60,000 bases of DNA. It comes from Nymphaea colorata. Its lineage: Eukaryota > Streptophyta > Magnoliopsida > Nymphaeales > Nymphaeaceae. The stretch is taken from positions 3,312,001 through 3,372,000 of the forward strand of contig NC_045147.1 in the NCBI RefSeq assembly GCF_008831285.2, written 5' to 3'. The notes under the pieces are model-generated. The model saw nothing but the letters and a program-made list of their open reading frames with translations. It was not told the origin of the DNA and ran no database searches. Below are positions 23,181 to 34,288 of this stretch, in pieces. The position numbers and the translations under genes were made by a program. Position 1 is the first letter of the stretch. Every line of letters begins with the position of its first letter.

Positions 23181-24060
23181 CATATGAACATAGAAAAGCA
23201 CCATGAACAGCTGAAAATTAACACTATCTTTTTCTATCCACAATACCCCTCCAAAATTAGAGGGATTGGGAAGGAAAGGAAAGCAAGGGAAGAGCACGAG
23301 TATGTTTCTATCCACAATAGCCCTTCCACCTACATCTTTTTCTTCAACAAGCAAGGGAAGAACACGAAAACTGTTGAGGCTGAATACTGTCAATAGCCCT
23401 TCCACCCACATCTTTTACGTCGTGCTGGTTTCCTCGTGTAATCTCTTGACTGGTCTCACTCATTCATGAAACAAGGTGTGTTTTTCGTTGCTGCATTTTT
23501 TTGTTTTTGGTTGCTGCATTTTTTTGTTTTTCATTGCTGCCCACCTCGTCGCTGAATACTGTCGATGAAAGAAGCTGTGTGCTGCCGCCCCGCCTCTCTG
23601 CCTTTGCCTGCCATTTATTAGATTTATTACGATAGAATGAAATGTCAAGTGTAAGTGTGGTTCTTCTTTTATTGAATAAAAAAATCAAACTAAAAATATT
23701 TTTCCGAAGAAACAAATTTTGATAAACCATCGCTAATTAATGCTCATCTAATGATTAATTTTCTGATGGTCAATATTAATTTTTGATGTTTTTAATCTCT
23801 CTCTCTCTCTCTCTCTCTTTGGTGTCCAATTTAACTCGAGGATAGGTTTTAACAACGTTGACATCTTGGTGCCATCTCATAAAAACTGAACCAAACGAGA
23901 GATTGAGGAGTTTCTTCCATGTTACGTTTAAACCGAACCCCTTTTGACCAAAGCTCGATGAATTCGAGCTCAGTATTTGTCGAGTTTGGGTCCAACCCAA
24001 CCCGTTGACACCCTCTCAAGGGTATGGAGCATGGACACTCATTGAACACAATACCGGGGC
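23180..24060. other. Non-coding stretch with microsatellite and possible hAT end
   Basis: No gene. (CT)n at about 23,798-23,818. Near 24,000 the sequence AACCCGTTGACACCCTCTCAA has the form of a hAT right end (reverse complement GAGGGTGTCAACGGGTT), with GGTGTCCAATTT near 23,821 as a possible left partner. Target duplication not clear. Confidence 0.4.
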
Positions 24061-24169
24061 TCCACTAGAAGGGAAACCTCTCAAATTTTTAAACATTTTG
24101 AATGTTAGGGGTATTATTGTAAAATATTATAAATTCTATCATTTAATTTCCTTTATATAGTCCAAACAA

Positions 24170-24360
24170 ACATGATTTTAGTATTTCTTTTCCTTTCCTT
24201 TCCTTTCCTTTCTATCAAAACAATGTTTATAATCATCTCTTTCCTTTCCTTTCCTTTGCATTCTGTTCCTTTCCCATTCTCTTTCCCTCCCTTTCCTTTC
24301 TTTTCCATCCCTCCCTTTTCCTCCCTTTCCCTCCAACCAAACAGGGTGTTAATGCCAATG
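24170..24360. repeat. MITE-like segment of TTTCCTTTCC words
   Basis: A pyrimidine-rich array of TTTCCTTTCC and CCCTCC words ends in CCAACCAAACAGGGTGTTA, a frequent right edge of plant MITEs. The long minus-strand Lys/Glu-rich frames over it come from composition. Confidence 0.5.
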
Positions 24361-24668
24361 ATCGACCACCACACACCTGAATCCTGTTGAGCAGCAGGTT
24401 CTTCCTCACACTGGTGCAGGGAAAGGTTCTCACGGCTGGCCTTTTTTTTTCTTTTTTGTTGTTTGGTGGCATAGGGAAGAAGAAACAACACATAAGGAGC
24501 CAATCATCTTCAATAGCCTCTCTTAACAGATAATAAAAGTTATTTGTTTTAGAAGTAAAAAAATGGGTGGGAAACTTTATTTAAGTTCTTAATCAGCCCT
24601 TACCTCTCTTAATAGCCATTATTTAATTTCATCTTATAAATTTAAATCTTAATAGATGTACTTTCAAA

Positions 24669-24955
24669 ACAATGGGTAAGTTTTTCGTATATAAAAAAAA
24701 CAAAAAGTTATGTTTTGGCTTCACTTAAAATTTTAAAACTATAGTTTAACTCTTGCAACAAAACAACTAGTAAGTTTATCGTATATAAAAAAACTTAAGA
24801 AATTATGTTTTGGCTTCATTTAAAATTTTAAAACTATAGTTTGCGTCTTGCAACAAAACAACTGGTAAGTTTATCCTACACAAAAACAAAATAAAAAATT
24901 ATGTTTTGGCTTCATTCAAAATTTTAAAACTATAGTTTGACTTTTGCAACAAAAA
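24669..24955. repeat. Tandem repeat, ~94-bp unit x3
   Basis: Units begin near 24,669, 24,763 and 24,857. Each has GTAAGTTT(A)TC, TTATGTTTTGGCTTCA, AAAATTTTAAAACTATAGTTT and TTGCAACAAAA. AT-rich, non-coding. Confidence 0.85.
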
Positions 24956-24959
24956 TTCC

Positions 24960-26330
24960 TTAATCAACTCTTACCCCTATGTATTTAAAGAAATGAGTTT
25001 AAGTGTGTCATCTAAACATCAAACTAATTATTCAAAACGAATTAAAAACTATTTTTTCACAATTATTTCAAAACAGCTTTTTATGAAGTATTGTACTCAT
25101 TATAAATGACATTTTGAGTTTTGTCTCACCAATTGGGACATAGAATTGATTTTGATAATGTTGATAGTTGAGAAAAAGTAATGATAGAAGCATGTCAATT
25201 AACATTAAAGGACTAAAATACTTTTTTTTTTATAGGTCAAATCAACGATTAAGATCATTCTTAATGAGTCAAACACCTAAGAGTCTCCACCTACTTGTTC
25301 ATTGATTCAATTTTTTTTTACTGGTATATTTGACTTTCATACTTTCTTCATAATAATTGTGCATATTGAACATTAATTTGTTTATTTTTAACTAATGACA
25401 TATTTTAATTGAATAAACTATTATTTCATGATGATCACATATTATGCAGGTGATCCATATTATTTTCATTAAAAATATATTATTTAATGATTTTTTCTCA
25501 TTTCATTGAGTTAATTGAAATAATTTGTGTTACATCCATAAAAAAAAGTGTTCAATGATATATCAAATAATTTATTAGTCCTCTTACCTTTATTACAATA
25601 GTTGTTTTTTTTACATAAAATTGTATAATTACTCCAATGATATATAAGATAGTTTATTAAATCTTAGAATTTGTTGTTTTCCTACCCGTTAGAGGCTTTT
25701 GTTTTCAAGTTTGTGAATTATGTGTTATATATCAAATACCTAATACTTTTGAATGAATTGTATGATTATACAAAGTAATTTACTTGATTGATTAAATAAG
25801 TACATTGATAATTTGATAAATAAAACTTTTTTATAAGTTTAGAAGTTTTTTCATATTAAATATATTTATTTGAGATTATGCACAATGAAGATGCTTTCAA
25901 CTTAAAATGAATATCATAATGCGTTAAGATTTCTATTTATTATAAAACATATTTTTTTAAGTTGGTTTTTTAAAAAAGTATATTTTTTGCTACCAATTTT
26001 TTTTTCATACGTGACGTACATACCAATATTTTTTTAAACCCGCAATTTTTAAAATATGTAATATAGCTATTTTTGTAACCAATTTGACATAACGGTCCAT
26101 TAAAAAATTTGTAGCTCTAAAAGTGTCTTTTTCATATTTTTAAAAATTCTCATTTTGTTGAATTTCTTGGTTGAAGTTTTCTTTATTATTATATGCAACT
26201 CTATGGAAGTCAGCTCTTAGTCAAATTATACTATATATAATATTTATGTTCCTCTTGTGTTATAATGTTAAGTTAGTGCATTTGGCTAGACCTTTTGCCC
26301 AAAAGGTCACACCATTGTCATAGGTTGCAA
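24960..26330. other. AT-rich stretch without recognisable features
   Basis: Very AT-rich on both strands. No frame, RNA gene or clear terminal repeats seen. Confidence 0.5.
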
Positions 26331-26339
26331 CTTTAAAAC

Positions 26340-26817
26340 CTCATGCTACAACATTCGGATATTAGTTCCGACATCAGCTCTTGCTGTTCGGATTCAGATA
26401 TTAGTTTCCTAGGTTTGGATATCAGATCTCATCATTTGGATTCAGATATTAGGCTACAAGATTGAGATATCAGCTCGCGGTTCGTATTCAGATATTAAGC
26501 TCCATGATTCGGATATCAGCTCTCACAGTGTGGATTCAGATATTAAGCTCCATGATTCGGATATCAGCTCTCACGGTGTGGATTCAGATATCATGTTATA
26601 GTTAGGATTCAGATATACTTGTTAAGATAGTTAGTATTTGACTGGATATTTACTTAAAACTGAATCTGAATCCGTATCTAATCAAATATTTACTTAAAAC
26701 TGAATCTGAATCCGTATCCGATCGGATGTTATTTCTTAAATCCGAATCCAATTTCTCAATCGGATGTCAAATTGCTTACCATATCCAATTTTTTAAAAGC
26801 AAGTCACGATCCGTTGA
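26340..26817. repeat. GATATC-word array with a hAT-like right end
   Basis: GATTCGGATATCAGCTC and GATTCAGATATTA words repeat about twelve times from 26,350 to 26,620, then GAATCTGAATCCGTATC words to 26,780. The right edge GATCCGTTGACATCCCTA (reverse complement TAGGGATGTCAACGGATC) has the form of a hAT terminus. I found no left terminus or target duplication. Confidence 0.5.
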
Positions 26818-26819
26818 CA

Positions 26820-28330
26820 TCCCTATGCACAATTGATCCGTTTAGTAACAGATTCTCTTTTTTAGAATCAGTGATTGGCCAACTTCTTCTAGTGATTTTA
26901 CAATAAGCACTGTTTTTAAGGGTAAGCAAAGCATATCGAGATTGATCACCATTATGTGAAAAAGAAAGTTCGAAACAATGAGAAAGAGTCTGCATTTGCT
27001 AAACATTGACTAAAGGCTTCCGAAGGTAAAAATTAGTAAACATCAATTACATGTATGGTTGTGATGGCATCTCCACCCGCAGCTTGTCGGTGAGTGTTGA
27101 AAAATGGTTCTTTTGAAGGTTGATGAAATCTCTCGTCCTTATTCACTAGGACATGTCAGTGAAAATATAATAGTGACACCATGTATGCTTAGATTCTCTT
27201 TTTCAGAATTAGTGATTGCCCAACTTCTTGTAGTGATTTTACAATAATACTGTTTTTTATGGGTAAGCGAAGCATATTGAGATTGATCACCATTATGTGC
27301 ATATGAAAGTTCAAACAAACGAGGAAAGAGTCTGCATTTGCTAAAAGAAAAACATTGACTAAAAGCTTCCAAAGGTAGAAATTAGCAAACATCAATTACA
27401 TGTATGATTGTGATGGCATGTCCACGCACAGCTTGTTGGTGAATGTTGAAATACGGTTCCTTTGAAGGTTGATGAAATCTCTTGACCTTACTTACTAGGA
27501 TACATCAGTGAAAATATAATAGTGATACCGTGTATGCTGCTTCGTGTGCATTTGCTAAAAGAAAAACATTGACTAAAAGCTTCCAAAGGTAGAAATTAGC
27601 AAACATCAATTACATGTATGATTGTGATGGCATGTCCACGCACAACTTGTTGGTGAATGTTGAAATACGGTTCCTTTGAAGGTTGATGAAATCTCTTGAC
27701 CTTACTTACTAGGATACATCAGTGAAAATATAATAGTGATACCGTGTATGCTGCTTCGTGACAATGCATGACTGATCCCTTTATTAACATATTCTTTTTT
27801 TTTCTCAGCATCAATGATTCCCCAACTTCTTAGAATGATTTTATAACACATCTTGTTTTTCATGAGAGATCGAAGTAAATCAAAATTGACTGTCGTTATG
27901 TGCGCAAGAAAGTTGAAACTATTGAGATAGAGACCACATTTGATAAAAACAGAAATCAACTTGCAAATGCATTGACTAAAAGCTTCCCAAAGTAGAAATT
28001 AATAAATGTCAATTGCATGTACGATTGTGATGGCATCAACAGCCCACTTGATGGTGAGTGTTGGAAATAGAATTAATCCTTTGAAGACTGATGAATTTCT
28101 TGCCCTTGTCTTTGAGGATCTATAGATGTGGTTTTGGATATCACTTAATTGTCAAAAACTATCAGTCATTGAATGGATCAGCATGAGACTTCACAACTTC
28201 GCGTGGATAATGTAGATCAACATTAGACAAAACCACATAAAAGTGAGTTAATTGTTTTCGTGAATTATATAAATCCATCAACCGTGTTGTCTGATGTATT
28301 CATCCTGGATATGATGGAATCCTCCATTAA
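26820..28330. repeat. Cluster of copia RNase H tail / LTR fragments
   Basis: Several direct copies (about 26,822-27,180, 27,181-27,546, 27,547-27,761, 27,762-28,330) each carry the last part of a copia RNase H and the start of the LTR region. Clearest is 27,870-28,020: IDCRYVRKKVET, NQLANALTKSFPK. All lack the rest of the element. Related copies are at 41,160-42,017 and 42,460-43,050. Confidence 0.65.
27332..27761. repeat. Near-identical tandem duplication, 215-bp unit x2
   Basis: 27,332-27,546 and 27,547-27,761 differ, as far as I can see, at one or two bases (CACAGCTTG versus CACAACTTG). Much younger than the surrounding copies. Confidence 0.9.
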
Positions 28331-28339
28331 ACACCGGTG

Positions 28340-29280
28340 GTGTAGTCACATGTGTGCTGGGGTGGACACTTGCCCACACCAGCTCTTAAAAATTTGTTGA
28401 TTTTTATATTGAGAAATTTAATATTTATTTTTATACTTATATAAGTGCCCCTCCAGATATAAACGTTTTTAAACAAGTGCACCTCCAGCGATTTGTTTTT
28501 GGCTCTATGACTGCTAAACACCAAGAAGCCTAGGATGGCCTTTTGAGGAAAGTTAAAGTAAAAAGGAGTACATCCCTGAAGATGTGGTTGAAACAGTCAG
28601 TTCTATCCTTGTAAACGTTAATTTCCAGATGAAGATCTTCTCAAGCCCATGCATCCAATGACAAGCAGACCTTATGTCATTCTTTTCCCTACATGCCATG
28701 ATAGCGCTCTCAACAGATTGGGACATGGGTAAATTCTCAAAGAAGCACTTACCTTCTTGTTGCCAAGTTCATAATATCTATACGTTCTTTTTGGTGATGA
28801 GATGAAGATCATGATTTTTTAATTTGTGTTCCTTGTAAAAAATGATTAGGTTTGGGACTGCAAAGAAATATCGTTGAGTAAATAATGGTTGTTTTAAAAG
28901 AAAATAAGGTTCATGAAGAGGATGCCTGGAAAACCTTGGATGGAGGCATTTACTCAATTATCATTGCAACCACCTGGAAAAGAAACAAGAACTCCAGCCC
29001 ACAATAAGTGCATGAATGAGATAAGATTTTTTTTTTCAGCCCACAATAATCATTCTTCACCGACAAGACATCACAGGTTGACCTAGCAATCTGCTAACTT
29101 ATATCAAAGAAAAAGGGGAGGGGAAAACTAGCCAAAAAGAACTTAGTGGACCATAAAAGCTTGTTTGAATTGGGTGTTTGCCCTAGAAAGTATAAGATAA
29201 TCTACTATGACATTTATGATCAGTAACGTTCAGTATTGAATATGGCAGTCGAGGCTCAAACAGGAACGGGTTTGTCTTTT
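28340..29280. other. Decayed repeat DNA, no gene
   Basis: 28,355-28,505 is the CCCACACCAGC...AAGTGCCCC repeat also seen at 1,490. About 28,540-29,040 matches 43,050-43,620 in the same orientation (GATGGAATCC..., TTGCCAAGTTC, ATTTACTCAATTATCATT). No coding frame. Confidence 0.55.
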
Positions 29281-29440
29281 AGGGGCAATTAGGCATTAAA
29301 AACAAATTGTAAGTGTTTCATGAATTTAACTCAAAATTATATTAAATTTATGGAACACTGTAACAAGTGTCCCATGAATCTAACCCAAATTTTCTAGGTA
29401 AATTCATAGAGAACTCACACGAAGTCCCAACTGCCAACAG
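29280..29440. repeat. MITE-like segment, TTCATGGAACAC type
   Basis: Left AGGGGCAATTAGGCATT, inner TTTATGGAACACTG and CATGAATCTAACCC, right CAACAGCCCCTTAGGAG. Related to 47,445-47,640. Confidence 0.5.
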
Positions 29441-29599
29441 CCCCTTAGGAGACAGACCCATTTACTAGTCCGCCCCTTGAAGGACAAATTCCTGGTCGTG
29501 AAATAAAATGATAAAGGCGACCACGGAATATGGGTCCAATATATTCATTGGATCATAATTGGAACAGTCAAATCCTTCTTTTGGTTAAAACATTTAGCA

Positions 29600-30140
29600 A
29601 CTAGGCGAGCAATGGCATACCTTTGGAATGAGCCATCACTTTTGTACCTTGATTTTGTATTCCCGTCACAACCATCAATGATGCCAAGACAAATTGCATC
29701 AGAGTCATAAATAGCATGCGAGTGACGCACTGCAGAAGGCATCGGTGAAGACCCCATGTTGATTGAACTGTCAGTGAGATGGAAAGAAAAGCATTACTGA
29801 AGACCACATGTTCATTGAGGGGCATTCTTCCCGACCGGCATCACCATCGACCGCGATTCTGTGTCCCCCACAATGATCACCATTTTGGCATGTATGCTTT
29901 TGGGCGTAACGGTGATGTCACCTGACATAGTGTCATTTCGCACCTACAGCCATCTCCCATGGCGTCCTAATGTTCCGCCAACATCCACTCCCTCATGATC
30001 CTGAGCTATTTTTCTCATGCAGTCTGCAGACAATTTTTCTTATGCTATCACTAGTGGTTGACGGTCTATACTACTGCATTTATATATACGATGACTCAAT
30101 AAATTAGCTGTAAATTAATGAATTACACTTTGTCTATTTT
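29600..30140. other. Non-coding stretch
   Basis: Carries a short relative of the 6,820-7,650 array (GAAGACC, ACCATCAATGAT). No gene recognised on either strand. Confidence 0.4.
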
Positions 30141-30144
30141 TTAT

Positions 30145-30350
30145 GTATGTTGCAAGCGTCCTGGTTTCAATGCAAACATCAACAAACACACACACGCTAC
30201 GTCTGAACTGCCTTGATTTTTTAATTTTTTTTAATATATTGCTTCTCTCCCACCACCGCCAGTGGCCTGCCAAATTTCTGTCGGAGGGATGGAGGAGGCC
30301 TAGCGTTTCCGCCCATCCTGTTGCCAGTCTGATGGAGTGCCAGCATGCCC
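30145..30350. repeat. Segmental duplication block, copy C, left part
   Basis: Matches 1,195-1,410. Continues at 36,683 after the copia insertion. Confidence 0.75.
30346..30350. repeat. Target-site duplication of copia element 30,351-36,677 (left)
   Basis: TGCCC, repeated at 36,678-36,682. Confidence 0.85.
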
Positions 30351-30750
30351 TGTTGGGATTTACCCATTTGGATAGTCCTGCGTCGATGCGGGTCCATATC
30401 CTTTTCAGACCCTTTAAGTATAAATACAAACTCGTGTCTTCTGATGGTGAGAGACACATTCAGCTTTTTTTTGTCTGGATAAATGGTCCCCTTAGTCATA
30501 CGTGAATTGCCTGTCCTCATCACTGGACTGCTATGACTGAGAAGAGAAACTCATTGCCGCCACCGCCAACCCCACAGGGGAACGACTCTATGGGGACTGT
30601 AGCCGTTCTTCCAACAGCCGTCGACATTCAATCAGCGGTCGCCTCTACAGGTTTTACTTCCGCCCTATGAAACACATGAATCTATGAATGTAATTCGATT
30701 TCTGAATTTTCCATTTGTACGCTATCTTGATTCCTCTCAAAGCTCCAGCA
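30351..30750 (+). repeat. 5' LTR of copia element 30,351-36,677
   Basis: 400 bp, TG...CA. It lacks 12 bp of a GCC-repeat present in the 3' LTR near 36,480. Confidence 0.92.
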
Positions 30751-30751
30751 A

Positions 30752-30767
30752 TGGGTTATGGGCCCAC
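30752..30767 (+). promoter_or_regulatory. Primer binding site, complementary to internal (anticodon-arm) part of initiator tRNA-Met
   Basis: TGGGTTATGGGCCCAC starts one base after the 5' LTR. From my knowledge of plant initiator tRNA-Met, the anticodon arm contains GTGGGCCCATAACCCA, the exact complement over 16 bases. Primer use of an internal cut of this tRNA is known for Drosophila copia; here it is inferred from sequence only. Confidence 0.75.
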
Positions 30768-30959
30768 ATCACGCTTCCGCTGCACGTTTCTGCCTGGATT
30801 TTTCTTTTTCATTCCCCTTTGCATACCATTTTCACGCAAAGGGGATAGGGCAGAAACTATGGCTGAACGGTTCAGATGTTTTGGGATCAATCGTAGTCAC
30901 CCACGGCATTCGTTTCTGCTTGATGTCGTCCAGTATAATCCAGCCCTGCAGTCGGGCAT

Positions 30960-31260
30960 TCTTTCTGTAAAAAAAAAAAGGGGGCGGGGGGCAAACGGGA
31001 AGAGGGATGGGCGTTAGGCATGGACGGGCGGGGCATCCTCACCCACCAGCCACTGAGAGTGGCCGGCGACCGTCGGAAATCTCCCACGGCCGGTGGGAGG
31101 GCCAACTGAAACGCCTCCAGCCGGCCCCACCGCCTCTACCATTAGGCAGAGGCAGCGGTGGTGGGAGGCATTTCGGTTTCCCTGAAACCGCCCGTGCACG
31201 TGGTGATCGGGTGGGTCCAGATCGGGTAATTTCAGATCCGATCCAGGCCCATGGTGGAAG
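30960..31260. other. GC-rich leader segment of copia element
   Basis: GC-rich sequence between primer site and gag, with CGGCCGGTGGGAGGG and GGGCGGGG words. Frames on both strands come from composition. It may be an insertion into the leader; no ends found. Confidence 0.35.
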
Positions 31261-31590
31261 GTAAGAATCAGTTCGACCAGTTCCGGACCGGTTCATCTGG
31301 TTTCAGACCGGTTCTAGACTGGTTATCAGATTATAAGACCGGTTCTTCCAATTCTGAAATGACTCGGAGCATTTTTTTGAGCGGTACAATTGGTTTTTAA
31401 CCCGTTTTTGCCCGTTTCTTGACCGGTTCATCTAGTTTTTTCACCGGTTGAGTCCATTTAGGACTGATACGGGACCGGTTCTAAGGTAGAGGAAGCTTGT
31501 ATATGTAGTCGTATGTCCATTTATGGTGTTTAATGAATTGGTTCGATCATGTTAGATCGATACAAGACCGATTCATTATGTTTTATGGAG
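31255..31590. repeat. ACCGGTTC-word array in the copia leader
   Basis: ACCGGTTC or near variants (GACCGGTTC, GACTGGTT, CACCGGTTG, GACCGATTC) recur about twelve times. It resembles the word arrays of the hAT-like elements, but no terminal repeats or target duplication are seen. Confidence 0.6.
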
Positions 31591-32180
31591 CTTTAATAAA
31601 GAATTTAGATGACATTAAGTTGATTATGCAGAAATGATCTGTGTGTTTCAATTTTCTTATATATATGTGTTATTATACCATATTCTTGTATCATGTCTAA
31701 TTTAGGATTATGCTAAAGTTGATTTTATTGCATGATCTTAAAGGTTGTATGATATGGGTAATGTAAAGAGCTTATAATTAGTTAAATTGTGTCATACCTC
31801 ACCAAAGTGACTACGCATTATTTAAAGACACATTATTGTTCATGTTGTACTTATTCTCATTTGAAGTAACATAATTACCCAAAGGTAGTGTGTTATGTTC
31901 AAGAGAATAAGTAGAGTAAAATGAGAAATTAGATCCTTACATAGTTCTGTTATTTTACACCCAAAGGTGTTATGCTTAACTATAGTTTGAATTTACATTT
32001 CTTAGTTTTACTAGACAAACTTAAGACGGAATACATGTGCGTATTAGAAATATTACCAAAATAGTATCGTAATGACCCATCGTATTTGTCTTGAAAATAG
32101 TAAACATAAAGAGCCTTTTAATTAGTTTACTGTTTCATATAGTTTGTCTCATATAATGCATGTCAACTTATTGATTTCTT

Positions 32181-33010
32181 TTGTCATCTGCAGTGCTTGG
32201 TTCAATTTATTTTAATGGCTCCAATACTATCCTTTTACTTGATGATTCCAATTATGCTGAATGGAAAGAAAATGTTGCATTTACATTGGGGTATATGGAT
32301 TCGGATATGGCTTTGAGGCGCCCTGAACCACCACCTCCTACACCACAAAGTACACATAATGAAACAGTATACTTTGACAAGTGGGAGCATTCTAACCGAC
32401 TAAGCTTGTTGCTTTTGCAATAAAGGGTCGCTAAGAACATACGCAATGCTATCCCATCTTGTAGAACGGTGAAAAAGTTCTTGGATGCAGTTGAGACTCA
32501 GTTTGTCAGCTCTCATACAGCCAAAGCCAGTACCCTAATGTCAAAGTTAATATCTTTGAAATATCAATGAGGGGGTAACATTGGCCAGCATATGTTAGAA
32601 ATGAGGAACATAGCTTATCAATTGAATGACATGATGTTGACTATTTCTGAATCTTTCTTGGTATTCTTTACTTTGACTTCCTTACTAGTTGATTACAACC
32701 CACATAATTCTGAATGGACATTCAATGAATTGATGTCTAAGTATGTTGAAGAGGAGGAAAGAATAAAGGGTGAGAAGTTGCAAAGTGCACATACAGTTTC
32801 TCACTCTGGGGCTAGTAAAATTGGCATAAAGAAAAGTTCAATGAAAAGGAGTGCCAAGAAGAAGTCAACAAGTCAAACTGCTTCTCAAACTGCGCAGACT
32901 AACTTAGCTCCTATAAAGTGTTTCTTTTGCAAGAAAAAGGGCCATAAGAAGTCAGACTGCATCAAGTACAAGAATTGGTTAGAGAAGAAATGTAATATGT
33001 CATTTATTTC
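32181..33010 (+). pseudogene. Copia gag, broken
   Basis: Capsid start near 32,240 (LLDDSNYAEWKENVAFTLGY), stop near 32,421, continuation through TLMSKLISLKYQ, then from 32,592 a longer frame. The zinc knuckle CFFCKKKGHKKSDC is at about 32,919-32,960, before a Lys-rich stretch ends. No ATG fits the first frame: it starts after a TTTTGTCATCTGCAG that looks like a splice acceptor, so gag may begin upstream. Confidence 0.85.
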
Positions 33011-34260
33011 ACTTGAAAGTAATATGTTACATGTTCCTATTAATAGCTGGTGGATTGACTCTGGTGCTACTATGCATATTGCCAATTCTTTACTGGACTT
33101 TCTGAGCAAAATGAAACCAACTCTACATGAGAGGAGCATTTTCTCAAGAAACAAAATGCGCTCATATGTGAAAGCTGTAGGGGAATGCCAGATTAGGTTT
33201 GATACTGGCTTTGTTTTGGATCTTCATGATGTTTTATTTGTTCCATCATATAGTAGAAACTTAATTTCTGTATCAAGACTGGACAAATTTGATTTCTGCT
33301 TAAAGTTTGAGAATTCAAATATGTTCATTTATAAAGATCTTGTTGAAATTGGTTCTGCTATTTTGTGTGATGGTTTATACAAGTTGAATGTGAAGATCCA
33401 ATCTCCTGAATCGTTGGCTTCTAGTCATTGTATAAGTGGCAATAAGTGTAGTACCATAAAAGATGATTCGTACATGTTATGGCACCGCCGATTGGGTCAT
33501 ATCTCTGAGAAGAGAATAAGGAGACTCATAAATGAAGGGATCTTATGATCTCTTGATTTTACAGATAACGGCATCAAACTAACATATATAAAGAAGGTGC
33601 CGAGCGATGTACTGAAAGATTAAGAATTGTTCACACAGATGTCTGTGGATCTTTCCCTCCTTGTTACACAGGCGAAAAGTATTTTGTCACATTTATTGAT
33701 GACTATTCTCGATAATTGTATCTCTACTTAATCTTTGAAAAATCTGATGTGTGTCAAGTTTTCAAGGACTATAAGAAAGAAGTAGACAAACAAACCAGTG
33801 AAATTATCAAGATAGTTAGATCAGATAGAGGTGGTGAATACTATGGTAGGTTTACTGAGATGAGACAAAGGGAGGGATCATTAGCACAATTTCTAAAGGA
33901 CAAAGGCATTGTGCCTCAATACACTATGTCAGGCAGCGCCTACCAAAATGGTGTTGCTGAAAGAAGAAATCGTACGCTTAAAGAAATGGTTCGAGCTATG
34001 TTAAATTATTCAATTCTCCCTCTAACCTTGTGGGGTGAAGCTCTCAGGACAGCAGTGCATATCCAAAATAGGGTTCCTACTAAAGCTGTTCCCACAACTC
34101 CTTACGAGTTGTGGACAAGTAGCAAACCTTATCTCTCTTATATGCACATATAGGGATGTCCTGCTGAAGCTAAATTGTGCGACCCCTACATAAAAGCCGT
34201 TGATTCTAGAACAACCAGTGGTTTCTTTATTGGTTATCCAGAAAGATCGAAAGACTAATA
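33010..34260 (+). pseudogene. Copia protease and integrase, broken
   Basis: Protease active site WWIDSGATMHI near 33,050, then YSRNLISVSRL. Pre-integrase LWHRRLGHIS near 33,480; the CxxC half is damaged after the stop at 33,546. Integrase core: TDVCGSF near 33,640, FVTFIDDYSR near 33,685, [11 protein letters not shown] near 33,820, [19 protein letters not shown] near 33,950. Stops and shifts at about 33,622, 33,713 and 34,152. Confidence 0.9.
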
Positions 34261-34288
34261 TCATGATTATGTTGTCTCTCATGATGAC

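Noticed and set aside
24153-24503. Lys/Glu-rich frames on the minus strand
   Set aside because: Translation of a TTTCCTTTCC array in a MITE-like segment.
30752-30767. The tRNA-like match considered as a tRNA gene
   Set aside because: Only the anticodon arm complement is present; there are no D or T arms around it, and its place directly after the LTR fits a primer site.
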